DNA of 62,029 bases from Microbacterium kunmingense (lineage in GTDB: Bacteria > Actinomycetota > Actinomycetes > Actinomycetales > Microbacteriaceae): contig NZ_JAKNUS010000015.1 in NCBI RefSeq assembly GCF_023155745.1, positions 1 through 62,029 on the forward strand, written 5' to 3'. Of the stretch, positions 47,325 to 56,229 are shown piece by piece. Within the stretch, counting starts at the first letter, position 1. Every line of letters starts with the position of its first letter. Made by a program: the position numbers and the translations under genes. The notes beneath the pieces are model-generated. The model was not told the DNA's origin and made no database searches. It was given only the letters and a program-made list of their open reading frames with translations.

Positions 47325-48290
47325 GTGGCGCGACTGGTGCGGGTGCGCCCGGGCGATGACCCCGGATATCGGCGTGTGCGCTCCGGGTCGAGCTTCCGGT
47401 ACGTCGACATCCACGGGTCATCCGTTCCCGAGGAGGATCGCGAGCGCATCCACCAGCTGGTGATCCCGCCGGCCTGGCAGGACGTCTGGATCTCCAGCGA
47501 GCCGATGGGCCACATCCAGGCGGTCGGGGTCGACGAGGCGGGGCGGCGCCAGTACCTGTACCACCCGAAGTGGCGCGAGCGCCGCGATCGCGGCAAATTC
47601 GCCCGCGCCCTGACCCTCGCCGAGGCGCTCCCGCGCGCCAGGGCGAAAGCGACCACCGCCCTTCGCCGGGACGAGCTCAGCCGCGAGAAGGTGCTGGCCG
47701 TGTCGTTCCGCCTGCTCGATGAGGGCGCGCCGCGGATCGGGTCGGCCCGCTACCTCGAGCGCCACGGCAGTCGGGGCCTGACGACGCTCCAGCGTCGCGA
47801 CGCGTCGGTGGACGGCGCGGTCATCACGCTGTCCTTTCCCGCCAAGAGCGGGCAGCGCGCGCTCATCCGCATCGAAGACGAGGAGCTCGCCGCCGTCATC
47901 GACGAGCTCAGCGCCGGGCGCCCGCGCTCGGCGTTGCTGTCGTATCAGCGCGGCCGGCGACGCGTGCCGCTCACCCCCGCCGACGTCAACAACCACGTCC
48001 GCGCCCTCACCGGCGGGCGCTTCACCGCGAAGGACTTCCGCACCCTGCGCGGAACGATCATGGCCGCTGAGGCGCTGGCCCGCATCGGCACCGTCGACAC
48101 CGCGCGCGACCGCAAGCGCGCGGAGAAGCTCGCCGTGCGCGCCACGGCGGAAGCGCTCGGCAACACCCCTGCCGTGGCGCGCAGCAGCTACATCGACCCG
48201 AAGGTCTTCGCCCGCTACGACCGCGGACGCCTCCTCGACCTCACCATCTCGCCCGAGTCGGCCATCCGCCAGCTGCTCACCGGCCGCTGA
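47325..48290 (+). CDS. DNA topoisomerase IB (poxvirus-like, bacterial)
   Basis: A 321-residue type IB enzyme. Start GTG 47325 has GGAGGAG six bases upstream; a TTG at 47301 is weaker. Regions: VIPPAWQDVWI (substrate-side motif), YLYHPKWRERRD, KDFRTLRGT with the catalytic Arg, and ARSSYIDPKVF with the catalytic Tyr, where many relatives have SYIHP. It relaxes supercoils by nicking one strand through a 3'-phosphotyrosine. It follows a small nucleic-acid-binding protein by 33 bases. Confidence 0.9.
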   Translation: MARLVRVRPGDDPGYRRVRSGSSFRYVDIHGSSVPEEDRERIHQLVIPPAWQDVWISSEPMGHIQAVGVDEAGRRQYLYHPKWRERRDRGKFARALTLAEALPRARAKATTALRRDELSREKVLAVSFRLLDEGAPRIGSARYLERHGSRGLTTLQRRDASVDGAVITLSFPAKSGQRALIRIEDEELAAVIDELSAGRPRSALLSYQRGRRRVPLTPADVNNHVRALTGGRFTAKDFRTLRGTIMAAEALARIGTVDTARDRKRAEKLAVRATAEALGNTPAVARSSYIDPKVFARYDRGRLLDLTISPESAIRQLLTGR

Positions 48291-48329
48291 GTCCCTCGCC
48301 GCGACCGTCGCGGCGAGTACTGTGGCCGG

Positions 48330-48758
48330 GTGCCCGCCCGACCGCGCATCCGCGCCGATGTGCTCCTCGCCGTCATGGCCGGCGGGGCGATCGGGGCGGG
48401 CCTTCGGGCCCTGCTGCTCCTCCCCGTCGCCGGCGGCGGCCGCACCGAGGTCATCGCCGTCACCCTCGTCGAGAACGTCGTCGGGTCGCTGGTCCTCGGC
48501 ATCGTCGTCGCGCTGCTCGGAGACCGCCGCCCGCGACTGCGCGCGTTCGCCGGTACGGGTGTCCTCGGCGGCTTCACCACCTACAGCACGTTCGCCGTCC
48601 AGACGGTGCAGCTGACAGCGGATGCCGCGGCCGCGGCCGTGCTGCTCGCGCTCGCCTCGCTGCTCCTCGGCCTCCTCGCCGCGCTCGGGGGGCTCGTGAT
48701 CGGCCGGCGGCTCACGGGCGGGCGGCCGGGCTCCGACGCCCCGCGGGAGGCCGAGTGA
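48330..48758 (+). CDS. crcB: Fluoride channel protein CrcB/Fluc, copy 1
   Basis: A 142-residue membrane protein with four helices. VENVVGSLVLGIVVALL and GGFTTYSTFAVQTVQL (the fluoride-contact Phe/Thr/Ser motif) identify Fluc. GTG 48330 lies six bases after TACTGT. It overlaps copy 2 by four bases, the arrangement of heterodimeric Fluc channels. Confidence 0.92.
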   Translation: MPARPRIRADVLLAVMAGGAIGAGLRALLLLPVAGGGRTEVIAVTLVENVVGSLVLGIVVALLGDRRPRLRAFAGTGVLGGFTTYSTFAVQTVQLTADAAAAAVLLALASLLLGLLAALGGLVIGRRLTGGRPGSDAPREAE

Positions 48759-49141
48759 ACGCCGTCGACCCCTTGGCCTTCCTGCTGCTCCTGGCGGCCG
48801 GCGCCCTCGGCGCGGGCAGTCGCTATGTCGTCGACACCCTCGTGCAGCGCGTCTGGATGCGCACGTTCCCGCTCGGCATCCTGCTGGTGAACGTGACGGG
48901 ATCGTTCCTGCTCGGTCTTCTCACCGGAGCGGCACTCGCCCTCGACGACTCCCTTGTCGCGATCGTCGGGGTCGGCTTCCTCGGGGCGTACACGACCTTC
49001 AGCACCGTGTCGGTGGAGACGATGCTCTTCGCCGAGCGCGGGCGGTGGCGCCTCGCGCTGGGGAACGTGGTCGGAACCCTCCTCGCCGCCGTCGCCGCCG
49101 CCGGTGCCGGGCTCCTCCTCGGCATGCTCCTCACAGCCTGA
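48755..49141 (+). CDS. crcB: Fluoride channel protein CrcB/Fluc, copy 2
   Basis: A 128-residue partner with LLVNVTGSFLLGLL (conserved Asn and Gly) and GFLGAYTTFSTVSVETM. Two Fluc halves coded in tandem suggest a heterodimer in this bacterium. They export toxic fluoride. Confidence 0.92.
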   Translation: MNAVDPLAFLLLLAAGALGAGSRYVVDTLVQRVWMRTFPLGILLVNVTGSFLLGLLTGAALALDDSLVAIVGVGFLGAYTTFSTVSVETMLFAERGRWRLALGNVVGTLLAAVAAAGAGLLLGMLLTA

Positions 49142-49281
49142 CGCTCCCTCGCGGATGAGATACTGAGGCGGCCGATACACTCCCGTATCGACGCGCCGGC
49201 CACTCCGCCACAGCAGCAGAACCACCCCCATCGCGGAGCGCCGGATCGCGGCATCCGGTGTCTCCTGCAAGAAAGCAGCTC

Positions 49282-52200
49282 ATGTCGAACCTCGCCGTCC
49301 TGAGCCTGAAGAACCGCGCGCTCATCGCCCTCATCACGATCGTGGCGGCGCTGTTCGGCGGCATCGCGTTGAACAGCCTCAAGCAGGAGCTGATCCCCTC
49401 GATCGAGTTCCCCACGCTCATCGTGGTCTCGACCTACCCCGGCGCCTCGCCGGAGGTGGTGAACACCGACGTCTCCACGCCGATCGAGACGGCGATCCAG
49501 GCCGTTCCGGGCCTGGAGTCCACCACCGCGACGAGCACGACGAACGCGTCGGTCGTGCAGGCCTCGTTCACCTACGGCACCGACCTCGCCACCGCGGAGC
49601 AGAAGATCACGCAGGCGATCAACCGCATCGAGAGCCAGCTGCCCGACGGCCTCGACCCGAACGTGCTGAGCGCCAGCATCGACGACTTCCCCGTCATCCA
49701 GCTCGCCGTCACCGGCTACGACGACGAGGAGACGATCCAGTCGCAGCTCGAGACAAGCGTCGTTCCCGAGCTCGAAGACATCGACGGCGTCAACACCGCG
49801 CAGATCGTCGGCGGCACGGGCCAGCGCATCAGCATCACGCCCGACCAGGCGGCGCTCGCCGCCGCCGGGTTCGGTCAGCAGGCGATCCGCGACGCCCTCG
49901 ATCAGAACGGCGTGCTCTTCCCCGGCGGTGAGATCACCGAGAACGACGAGACGCTCACCGTGCAGACGGGTGTGAAGCTCGGCTCGGTCGACGACATCGC
50001 CGCGCTCCCGCTCGTGCCGACCGACGCTGCGCAGTTCGGTGCCGGGACGGTCACGATCGGCGACGTCGCGACCGTGGAGCAGGCCGAGGATCCCGTGACG
50101 AGCATCTCGCGCGTGGATGGCGAGCCTGCCCTGACGATCGCGGTAACGAAGCTCCCCGCCGCGAACACGGTGGAGGTGTCGCAGGGCGTGCTCGCCGCGC
50201 TCCCCGACCTCGAGGACGCCCTCGGCGGGGCGGAGTTCACCGTCGTCTTCGACCAGGCGCCCTACATCCAGAAGTCCATCGAGACCCTCGCCGTGGAGGG
50301 CACGCTCGGACTCGTCTTCGCCGTTCTCGTCATCCTCGTCTTCCTGCTGTCGATCCGCTCGACGCTCGTGACGGCGATCTCGATCCCCACGAGCGTCCTC
50401 ATCACCTTCATCGGGCTGCAGGCGTTCGGCTACTCGCTGAACATCCTCACCCTCGGCGCGCTCACGATCGCGATCGGACGCGTCGTCGACGACTCGATCG
50501 TCGTGATCGAGAACATCAAGCGCCACTACGTGGGCGATGCCGACAAGAAGGCCGCCATCCTCCTCGGCGTCCGCGAGGTGTCGACGGCCATCACCGCGTC
50601 GACGATCACGACGGTGGCCGTCTTCCTCCCGATCGCCTTCGTCGGAGACGTCACCGGCGAGCTGTTCCGCCCCTTCGCGCTGACGACCACCATCGCGCTC
50701 CTCGCCTCGCTGTTCGTGGCGCTCACGATCGTGCCGGTGCTGGCCTACTGGTTCCTGCGGCCGGGTAAGCCCATCCTCGACGAGGCCGGGCGCGCGATCG
50801 ACCCCGAAGACCCGGCGGCCCCGCCGAGCCGGCTCCAGAAGGGCTACCTCCCGATCCTGCGCTGGACGCTCCGGCACTCCTGGGCGACGCTTCTCATCGC
50901 CGTCCTGGTCCTCGGCGGCACGATCGCGGCCATCCCGTTCATGAAGACGAACTTCCTGGGGGACTCCGGGCAGAACACCTTCACGATGCGGCAGGACATC
51001 GGACCCGCCCCGAGCCTCGACGCCGAGAGCGCCGCGGCCGAGGAGGTCGAGGCGATCCTCACCGACATCGACGGCATCGAGACGGTGCAGGTCTCGATCG
51101 GCTCCAGCGGCTCGCCGCTGCAGGACGCCTTCGCCGGCGGCGGCACCGGCATCACCTACTCGATCACCACGGCCGACGACGTCGACCAGGTCGCCCTCCG
51201 CGAAGAGGTGCAGGATCGCGTCTCGGAGCTGGAGGACGCCGGCGAGATCACCGTCTCGGCCGCCCAGGGCGGCTTCGGCTCGACCGACATCGAGATCGAC
51301 GTCACCGCGCCCGACTCGGCCACGCTCCAGGAGGCGACCGACGCCGTCGTCGCAGGCCTCGACGGACGCGAGGGCATCGGTCAGATCTCGAACAACCTCT
51401 CCTCGTCGCTGCCGTACATCGCCGTGACGGTCGACCGTGACGCCGCCGCGGGTCTCGGGCTCTCCGAGGTCGCGGTCGGCGGCATCGTCTCGGCCGCCAT
51501 GCAGCCGCAGTCGGTGGGATCCGTCGAGATCGACGGCACGGCCCTCACGGTCTACCTCACCGCCGCCGACACCCCGCTCACCATCGACGAGCTCCGCCAG
51601 CTGCAGGTCCCGAGCGCCACGGGCCCGATCGCGCTCGAGCAGATCGCGACCGTCGAACCCTCGACCGGCCCGGCGTCGATCACGACCGAGCGCGGACAGC
51701 GCACCGCGACCGTCACCGTGACGCCGTCCACCGACGACCTGAACGTCGCGTCGGCCACGGTGACCGAGGCGCTCGCCGACATCGACCTGCCCACGGGCGC
51801 CGACGCCGAGCTCGGCGGTGTCGTCTCCGAGCAGCAGGACGCCTTCACGCAGCTGGGTCTGGCGCTCCTCGCCGCCATCCTCATCGTCTACATCGTGATG
51901 GTCGCGACGTTCAAATCGCTGCGCCAGCCGCTCGAGCTGCTGATCTCGGTGCCCTTCGCCGCCACCGGTGCCATCCTGCTGCTGGTCGTCACCGGCATCC
52001 CGCTCGGCGTGCCCTCGCTCATCGGCGTGCTCATGCTCATCGGCATCGTCGTGACGAACGCCATCGTCCTCATCGACCTCGTCAACCAGTACCGCGAGAA
52101 GGGGCTCTCGGCGCACGATGCCACCATCGCGGGCGGCTCGCGCAGGCTCCGGCCGATCCTCATGACGGCGCTCGCGACGATCTTCGCTCTCACGCCGATG

Positions 52201-52878
52201 GCGCTGGGCATCACGGGCAGCGGCGGGTTCATTTCGCAGCCGCTCGCCGTGGTCGTGATCGGCGGTCTCATCTCGTCGACCGTGCTGACGCTCCTCGTCC
52301 TCCCGACCCTGTACAACCTCATCGAGGGGGCGAAGGAGCGCCGCGAGGCGCGCCGCGCCGGCGCCCGCGAGGGTGCGCTCGCTCCCGCCGAGGGTGCAAT
52401 CCTTCCCGCCGAGGGCGCACTCGCTCCCGGCGACGGTGCACTCGACGCGGGGGCGGCGACCGGCCTCACCCGGCGCCAGCTGCGGCAGCAGGCGGGTGTC
52501 GCAACCGGCGCCATCGCCGTGGCCGTGCCGCTCATCGAGGAGGCTCCCGATGTCGAGACGCCGACGTCCGCAGACGAGGATGCCGCGGAAAGCGACGTCA
52601 TCGGTGAGACGACCGTGCCCGACGACCTGCCGATGATCGAGCAGGACCCCGACATCGAGACGCCGATGCCCCCGGAGGAAGCGGCGGAGGAGTCGCCGAC
52701 TACGGACGCGTCAGTCGACGGCGGCCCAGGCGCCGACCGGGCTGAGTCACACGAACCCGAACCGACCGCTGCGGACGGGCCGAAGGGGCCGTCACCGGCC
52801 GCGACGTCGGAAGGTGCATCGCCCGACGGGGCATCGTCGGACGAAGGGGCTGACGGCGGGGAGCACGGTCCGCGCTGA
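49282..52878 (+). CDS. RND-family transporter (AcrB/SwrC type), 1198 residues
   Basis: A large inner-membrane RND pump: LSLKNRALIALITIVAALFGG (first helix), about twelve helices, two large extracytoplasmic domains, and the TM4 proton-relay pair DD in GRVVDDSIVVIENI. The Lys of TM10 in AcrB is not present (TNAIVLIDLV), as in other Gram-positive homologues. The last 170 residues are a low-complexity acidic tail with 21-base repeats. Substrate unknown; SwrC-like proteins expel lipopeptides and drugs. No membrane-fusion partner is nearby. RBS weak (AAGAAAG) before ATG 49282. Confidence 0.88.
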   Translation: MSNLAVLSLKNRALIALITIVAALFGGIALNSLKQELIPSIEFPTLIVVSTYPGASPEVVNTDVSTPIETAIQAVPGLESTTATSTTNASVVQASFTYGTDLATAEQKITQAINRIESQLPDGLDPNVLSASIDDFPVIQLAVTGYDDEETIQSQLETSVVPELEDIDGVNTAQIVGGTGQRISITPDQAALAAAGFGQQAIRDALDQNGVLFPGGEITENDETLTVQTGVKLGSVDDIAALPLVPTDAAQFGAGTVTIGDVATVEQAEDPVTSISRVDGEPALTIAVTKLPAANTVEVSQGVLAALPDLEDALGGAEFTVVFDQAPYIQKSIETLAVEGTLGLVFAVLVILVFLLSIRSTLVTAISIPTSVLITFIGLQAFGYSLNILTLGALTIAIGRVVDDSIVVIENIKRHYVGDADKKAAILLGVREVSTAITASTITTVAVFLPIAFVGDVTGELFRPFALTTTIALLASLFVALTIVPVLAYWFLRPGKPILDEAGRAIDPEDPAAPPSRLQKGYLPILRWTLRHSWATLLIAVLVLGGTIAAIPFMKTNFLGDSGQNTFTMRQDIGPAPSLDAESAAAEEVEAILTDIDGIETVQVSIGSSGSPLQDAFAGGGTGITYSITTADDVDQVALREEVQDRVSELEDAGEITVSAAQGGFGSTDIEIDVTAPDSATLQEATDAVVAGLDGREGIGQISNNLSSSLPYIAVTVDRDAAAGLGLSEVAVGGIVSAAMQPQSVGSVEIDGTALTVYLTAADTPLTIDELRQLQVPSATGPIALEQIATVEPSTGPASITTERGQRTATVTVTPSTDDLNVASATVTEALADIDLPTGADAELGGVVSEQQDAFTQLGLALLAAILIVYIVMVATFKSLRQPLELLISVPFAATGAILLLVVTGIPLGVPSLIGVLMLIGIVVTNAIVLIDLVNQYREKGLSAHDATIAGGSRRLRPILMTALATIFALTPMALGITGSGGFISQPLAVVVIGGLISSTVLTLLVLPTLYNLIEGAKERREARRAGAREGALAPAEGAILPAEGALAPGDGALDAGAATGLTRRQLRQQAGVATGAIAVAVPLIEEAPDVETPTSADEDAAESDVIGETTVPDDLPMIEQDPDIETPMPPEEAAEESPTTDASVDGGPGADRAESHEPEPTAADGPKGPSPAATSEGASPDGASSDEGADGGEHGPR
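52369..52446 (+). repeat. 21-bp tandem repeats in the RND C-terminal tail
   Basis: Units at 52369-52389, 52390-52410, 52411-52431 and a partial one at 52432-52446. They encode EGALAPA, EGAILPA, EGALAPG and DGALD. The units differ by a few bases, so they are not very recent. Confidence 0.75.
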
Positions 52879-53665
52879 TCAGAGCGGGCTCGGCGAACCG
52901 GCGGGTCGTGACGGGCGACGCCACGCAGTGTGGTGCCACGGCGATGTCGGCGGGAGGCGCGGTCGCGGCATCCGTCTGGGAGGTGACATCCACCTTCTTC
53001 CCGCGGTCGAGAGTGGCCTGCGCGCGGTAGGCGAGTGCCCGGGGGAGCACGCCGAGCCACACGAGCATCAGCGAGAAGGCCACGATCTCGAACAGGGCGA
53101 GCGTGATGAAGCCGGCCGTGAGGATCACCATGCCGCTGGCGAGCACCACGACGCAGAAGACGGTGAACCGGCGGAACGCCGCGTGGCGACCGCGGATGCC
53201 GAGGCTCGACGCCACCATCGTCAGGAATGACAGCCCGAGGCCCGAGGCCGCGAGGTCGTGAAGGACCACGCTGACGGGGATCGGGATCATGCCCACGACG
53301 GTGAGGTGCAGCCCCGCCGAGACGATCGACCCCCGGAAGATCCGGCCGGTGCGACGACCGACCCCCTGCGGCAGCGCGACGGCCAGGAGCACGCCGTACG
53401 CGGCGAGGAAGAATCCCGAGAAGAGCACGGTCGAGTTGAACAGCTTGCTCGACACGGTGGCGAAGGTACCGAGCTGCGAGAAGTGCAGGTGCCACCAGTC
53501 GGGATCGGTGGTGGTGAGGATCGCCAGCAGCACGCCGATCGGCAGGGACGAGATGGCGATGGTGCCGAGGCGGTGGACCCGGGGGAGAGCGACGGGGGCG
53601 ACCGGGGCCGCGACGGTGAGGGCAGGAAGAGAGGGAGCCGTGGCCGGGAGGGTCGCGGTGGTCAT
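52700..53665 (-). CDS. DUF998-like membrane protein with doubtful C-terminal tail
   Basis: A 321-residue frame. Residues about 30-220 hold six or so helices (IAISSLPIGVLLAILTT, FLAAYGVLLAVALP, MIPIPVSVVLHDLAASG) in the style of DUF998. The start is ATG 53665; a GTG at 53674 is possible. The final 90 residues are Arg/Pro/Thr-rich and lie antisense to the RND tail (52700-52878). I think the true stop was lost or that the tail is not conserved. Confidence 0.65.
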   Translation of the reverse strand: MTTATLPATAPSLPALTVAAPVAPVALPRVHRLGTIAISSLPIGVLLAILTTTDPDWWHLHFSQLGTFATVSSKLFNSTVLFSGFFLAAYGVLLAVALPQGVGRRTGRIFRGSIVSAGLHLTVVGMIPIPVSVVLHDLAASGLGLSFLTMVASSLGIRGRHAAFRRFTVFCVVVLASGMVILTAGFITLALFEIVAFSLMLVWLGVLPRALAYRAQATLDRGKKVDVTSQTDAATAPPADIAVAPHCVASPVTTRRFAEPALISADRAPRRQPLRPTMPRRAMHLPTSRPVTAPSARPQRSVRVRVTQPGRRLGRRRLTRP

Positions 53666-54052
53666 GCTGCTCACGATCGGTCAGGCGCCGACGGATCCGG
53701 GTGGTCGGTTGTGCCCAACCGCTCCTCCGGGAGGTCGTCGCGAGTAAGAGTAGATAAGATCCCCCGGGCCAAGCGGTTCCAGCCCGTTGGTGTGATCGTA
53801 CCGCGTACACATGACAAGCGGACACGCCGACGATCGGTCGTCTCTCAGGCCCGGCCGGTACGCTAGGGGACGTCGGGCTGAGGACACCGCTACGTTGTGA
53901 CGGCTTCTGTGAGTTCTCACGGCCGATTCCGCGCCCTCTGCCATCGCGAGCCGGCGCTTCACATCACAGGAATGGCCCCCCGGCCGGCGAATGCCCGGGT
54001 TGCTCGAGCATGTCCTCGAGAGCTGTTCTCGTGCGAGCACGAAAGACCTCAC
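53666..54052. other. Leader region of the DEAD-box helicase gene
   Basis: No gene seen. A -10-like TACGCT lies at 53859-53864, which would give a leader of about 180 bases. Near the gene are CTCGAG-N6-CTCGAG (54003-54020) and a 5-bp stem with CGAG loop, TCGTG/CACGA (54029-54042). Long structured leaders are typical of cold-regulated DEAD-box genes; that link is inference. Confidence 0.4.
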
Positions 54053-56170
54053 ATGAGCCCCAAGAACAAGAAGCCCGCCGGCGGACGCCCGGCACGCAAC
54101 TACGATCCGCGCTACGCCGCGGGATCCAGCTATCAGGACCGCAAGCGCCGTCCCGCCGACGGCGGCGGCGCTGCCGGCGCCGTCGGCGCCAAGGGTGCGA
54201 AGGCGGGGAGCCGCAGCCCTGGGCACCGCGGCTACCGCGCGAACGACGGCGCGACCGGTGCGCGGCAGGGCGGCTCCCGCGAGTGGGTGGCGCGCGAAGC
54301 GAGCGAGCCCAAGCGGCGCTGGAGCGCGCAGGAGAAGGCAGGCCGCGACGAGGCCCGCGCGATCCGCTCTCAGGCGCGCGGCGACCGGGGAACGTTCGGC
54401 CGGCAGGGGGACGAGCGTCCCGCGCGGCGGTTCGAGGGCGGCGATCGGCCGGCACGTCGATACGAGGATGACCGCCCGCAGCGCCGCTTCGAGGATCGGC
54501 CGGCTCGCCGGTACGAGGATGACCGCTCTGCTCGTCGTTCCGAGGGTGGAGACCGGCCGCAGCGTCGGTACGAGGATCGAGCGCCCCGTCGGGATGATGA
54601 CCGTCCCGCCCGTCACTTCGAGGATCGTGCGCCCCGTCGGGACGACGACCGTCCCGCCCGGCGTTTCGAGGATCGTGCGCCCCGTCGCAACGAGGACCGT
54701 CCTTACCGCTCCGGCGACGACCGCCCGGCCCGTCGATACGACGATCGTCCGCAGCGCCGCACCGACGATCGTCCCCAGCGCCGTCACGAGGACCGCCCGG
54801 TCCGTCGCTACGAGGACGATCGCCCCCGCCGCTACGACGACGACCGCTCCGCCCGCCGCTTCGACGACCGCCCGGCGCGTCGCACCGATGACCGTCCTGC
54901 TCGCTCGGCGCACGCCGAGGCGCAGCTCGACGTCGTCCACGAGCGCCTGCAGGCGGAGGCCGTCGAGGCGCACGAGGTCGAGAACATCGGATTCGGCGAC
55001 CTCGGTCTCGGTCAGAACCTCGTGACCCGCCTCGAGGAGCTCGGCGCCTCGTCGCCGTTCCCGATCCAGGCGGCGACCATTCCGCCGATCATCGAGGGTC
55101 GCGACGTGCTCGCGCGCGGTCGAACCGGTTCGGGCAAGACCATCGCCTTCGGCGCCCCCCTCGTCGAGGCGATCCTGCGCGCACAGGCGGGCCAGCGGCG
55201 CCAGCAGGGCCGCGCGCCCCAGGCGCTGATCCTCGCGCCGACCCGCGAGCTCGCTCTGCAGATCGACCGCACGGTGCAGGCGCTGGCGCGCAGCGTCGGT
55301 CTCTTCACCACCCAGATCTACGGCGGCGTGCCGCAGGCGCGACAGGTCGGAGCGCTCCGCAAGGGCGTCGACATCATCGTCGGGACCCCCGGCCGCATCG
55401 AAGACCTCGTGGAGCAGGGCAAGCTCGACCTCTCGCAGGTGAAGATCGCCGTCCTCGACGAGGCCGATCACATGTGCGAGCTCGGCTTCCTCGAGCCGGT
55501 GCAGCGCATCCTCCGTCTGACCGCCGAGGGGTCGCAGAAGCTCCTCTTCTCGGCGACCCTCGACCGCGAGGTGGCCGCCCTCGTCGAGGAGTTCCTCGTC
55601 GAGCCCGCCGTCTACGAAGTCGCCGGCGAAGACCAGGACTCCAGCACCATCGAGCACCGCGTGCTCGTGATCGATCACCGCGACAAGGGCGAGATCGTCA
55701 CCTCCCTCGCCGACCGCGACGGCAAGACGCTCATCTTCGCCCGCACGCGCGCCTACGCCGAGATGCTCGCCGAGCAGCTGGACGACGCCGGGATCCCCGC
55801 GCTGGCGCTGCACGGCGATCTGAACCAGGGCAAGCGCACCCGGAACCTCGAGCGCCTCACCTCGGGGCGAGTGCGGGTCCTCGTCGCCACGGATGTCGCC
55901 GCACGCGGCATCCACGTCGACGACATCGACCTCGTCGTCCAAGCCGACGCACCCGACGAGTACAAGACGTACCTGCACCGCTCAGGCCGCACGGGTCGCG
56001 CGGGTCGTGCCGGCACCGTCGTCACCCTCGTGACGCGTCAGCGTCGTCGCCGCATGACGGAACTGCTCAGCCGCGCCGAGATCGACGCGCCGTTCGACGA
56101 TGCTCGTCCCGGTGACGAGGTCATCGAGGCCCTCGCGGGCCGCCCGACGGTGGCCGACCTCACCTCCTGA
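54053..56170 (+). CDS. DEAD-box RNA helicase with Arg/Asp-rich repeat domain
   Basis: A 705-residue protein. Residues about 120-285 are a low-complexity tract of DRPARRYED-type units; the helicase core follows from about residue 307. It holds ARGRTGSGKT (motif I), PTRELALQ (Ia), TPGR (Ib), DEAD (II), SAT (III), and GVDVAARG-like VATDVAARGI with HRSGRTGRAGR (V, VI). Actinobacterial RhlE/DeaD-type enzymes unwind rRNA and mRNA structures in the cold. Such RGG-like charged tails usually lie at the C-terminus; here the tract is N-terminal. I chose ATG 54053; in-frame GTG 53897 lies far upstream. Confidence 0.92.
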   Translation: MSPKNKKPAGGRPARNYDPRYAAGSSYQDRKRRPADGGGAAGAVGAKGAKAGSRSPGHRGYRANDGATGARQGGSREWVAREASEPKRRWSAQEKAGRDEARAIRSQARGDRGTFGRQGDERPARRFEGGDRPARRYEDDRPQRRFEDRPARRYEDDRSARRSEGGDRPQRRYEDRAPRRDDDRPARHFEDRAPRRDDDRPARRFEDRAPRRNEDRPYRSGDDRPARRYDDRPQRRTDDRPQRRHEDRPVRRYEDDRPRRYDDDRSARRFDDRPARRTDDRPARSAHAEAQLDVVHERLQAEAVEAHEVENIGFGDLGLGQNLVTRLEELGASSPFPIQAATIPPIIEGRDVLARGRTGSGKTIAFGAPLVEAILRAQAGQRRQQGRAPQALILAPTRELALQIDRTVQALARSVGLFTTQIYGGVPQARQVGALRKGVDIIVGTPGRIEDLVEQGKLDLSQVKIAVLDEADHMCELGFLEPVQRILRLTAEGSQKLLFSATLDREVAALVEEFLVEPAVYEVAGEDQDSSTIEHRVLVIDHRDKGEIVTSLADRDGKTLIFARTRAYAEMLAEQLDDAGIPALALHGDLNQGKRTRNLERLTSGRVRVLVATDVAARGIHVDDIDLVVQADAPDEYKTYLHRSGRTGRAGRAGTVVTLVTRQRRRRMTELLSRAEIDAPFDDARPGDEVIEALAGRPTVADLTS
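54410..54905 (+). repeat. Coding repeat tract, Arg/Asp-rich, in the helicase gene
   Basis: About 15 imperfect units of 30 bases or a few multiples of nine, coding for variants of DRPARRYED. Adjacent units share long identical runs at the DNA level (for example the CGCCCCGTCGGGATGATGACC and CGTGCGCCCCGTCGGGACGAC pair near 54585-54650, cut here to positions). The tract likely expands and contracts by slippage or recombination. Confidence 0.75.
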
Positions 56171-56175
56171 CGTGT

Positions 56176-56224
56176 CGGCGTGCTCGTCATCGGTTCGCAG
56201 AGCGATCCGACGACGAGCACGCCG
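56176..56224 (+). terminator. Terminator-like hairpin after the helicase gene
   Basis: A 13-bp perfect stem (CGGCGTGCTCGTC / GACGAGCACGCCG) with a 23-base loop, directly after the helicase stop and before the convergent radical SAM gene. No T-run follows. Confidence 0.65.
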
Positions 56225-56229
56225 GTTCC

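Noticed and set aside
48291..48329. A fluoride riboswitch before crcB
   Set aside because: Only 39 bases separate the genes and the crcB start looks leaderless, so there is no room for the aptamer.
48823..52116. Long open frame (over 1000 codons) on the minus strand across the RND gene
   Set aside because: Its residues are dominated by Arg, Asp, Val, Gly in the pattern produced by antisense reading of a high-GC3 gene. No domain motif or start signal is present, and the plus-strand gene is certain.
54410..54905. Regular repeats that could be taken for a CRISPR array
   Set aside because: The units are contiguous, in frame and encode DRPARRYED-type peptides, with no unique spacers and no cas genes nearby.
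53681..55978. Minus-strand frame of 765 codons opposite the DEAD-box helicase gene
   Set aside because: The repeat-rich Val/Thr/Ile stretch is the mirror of the Arg/Asp coding tract. No start signal and no family.
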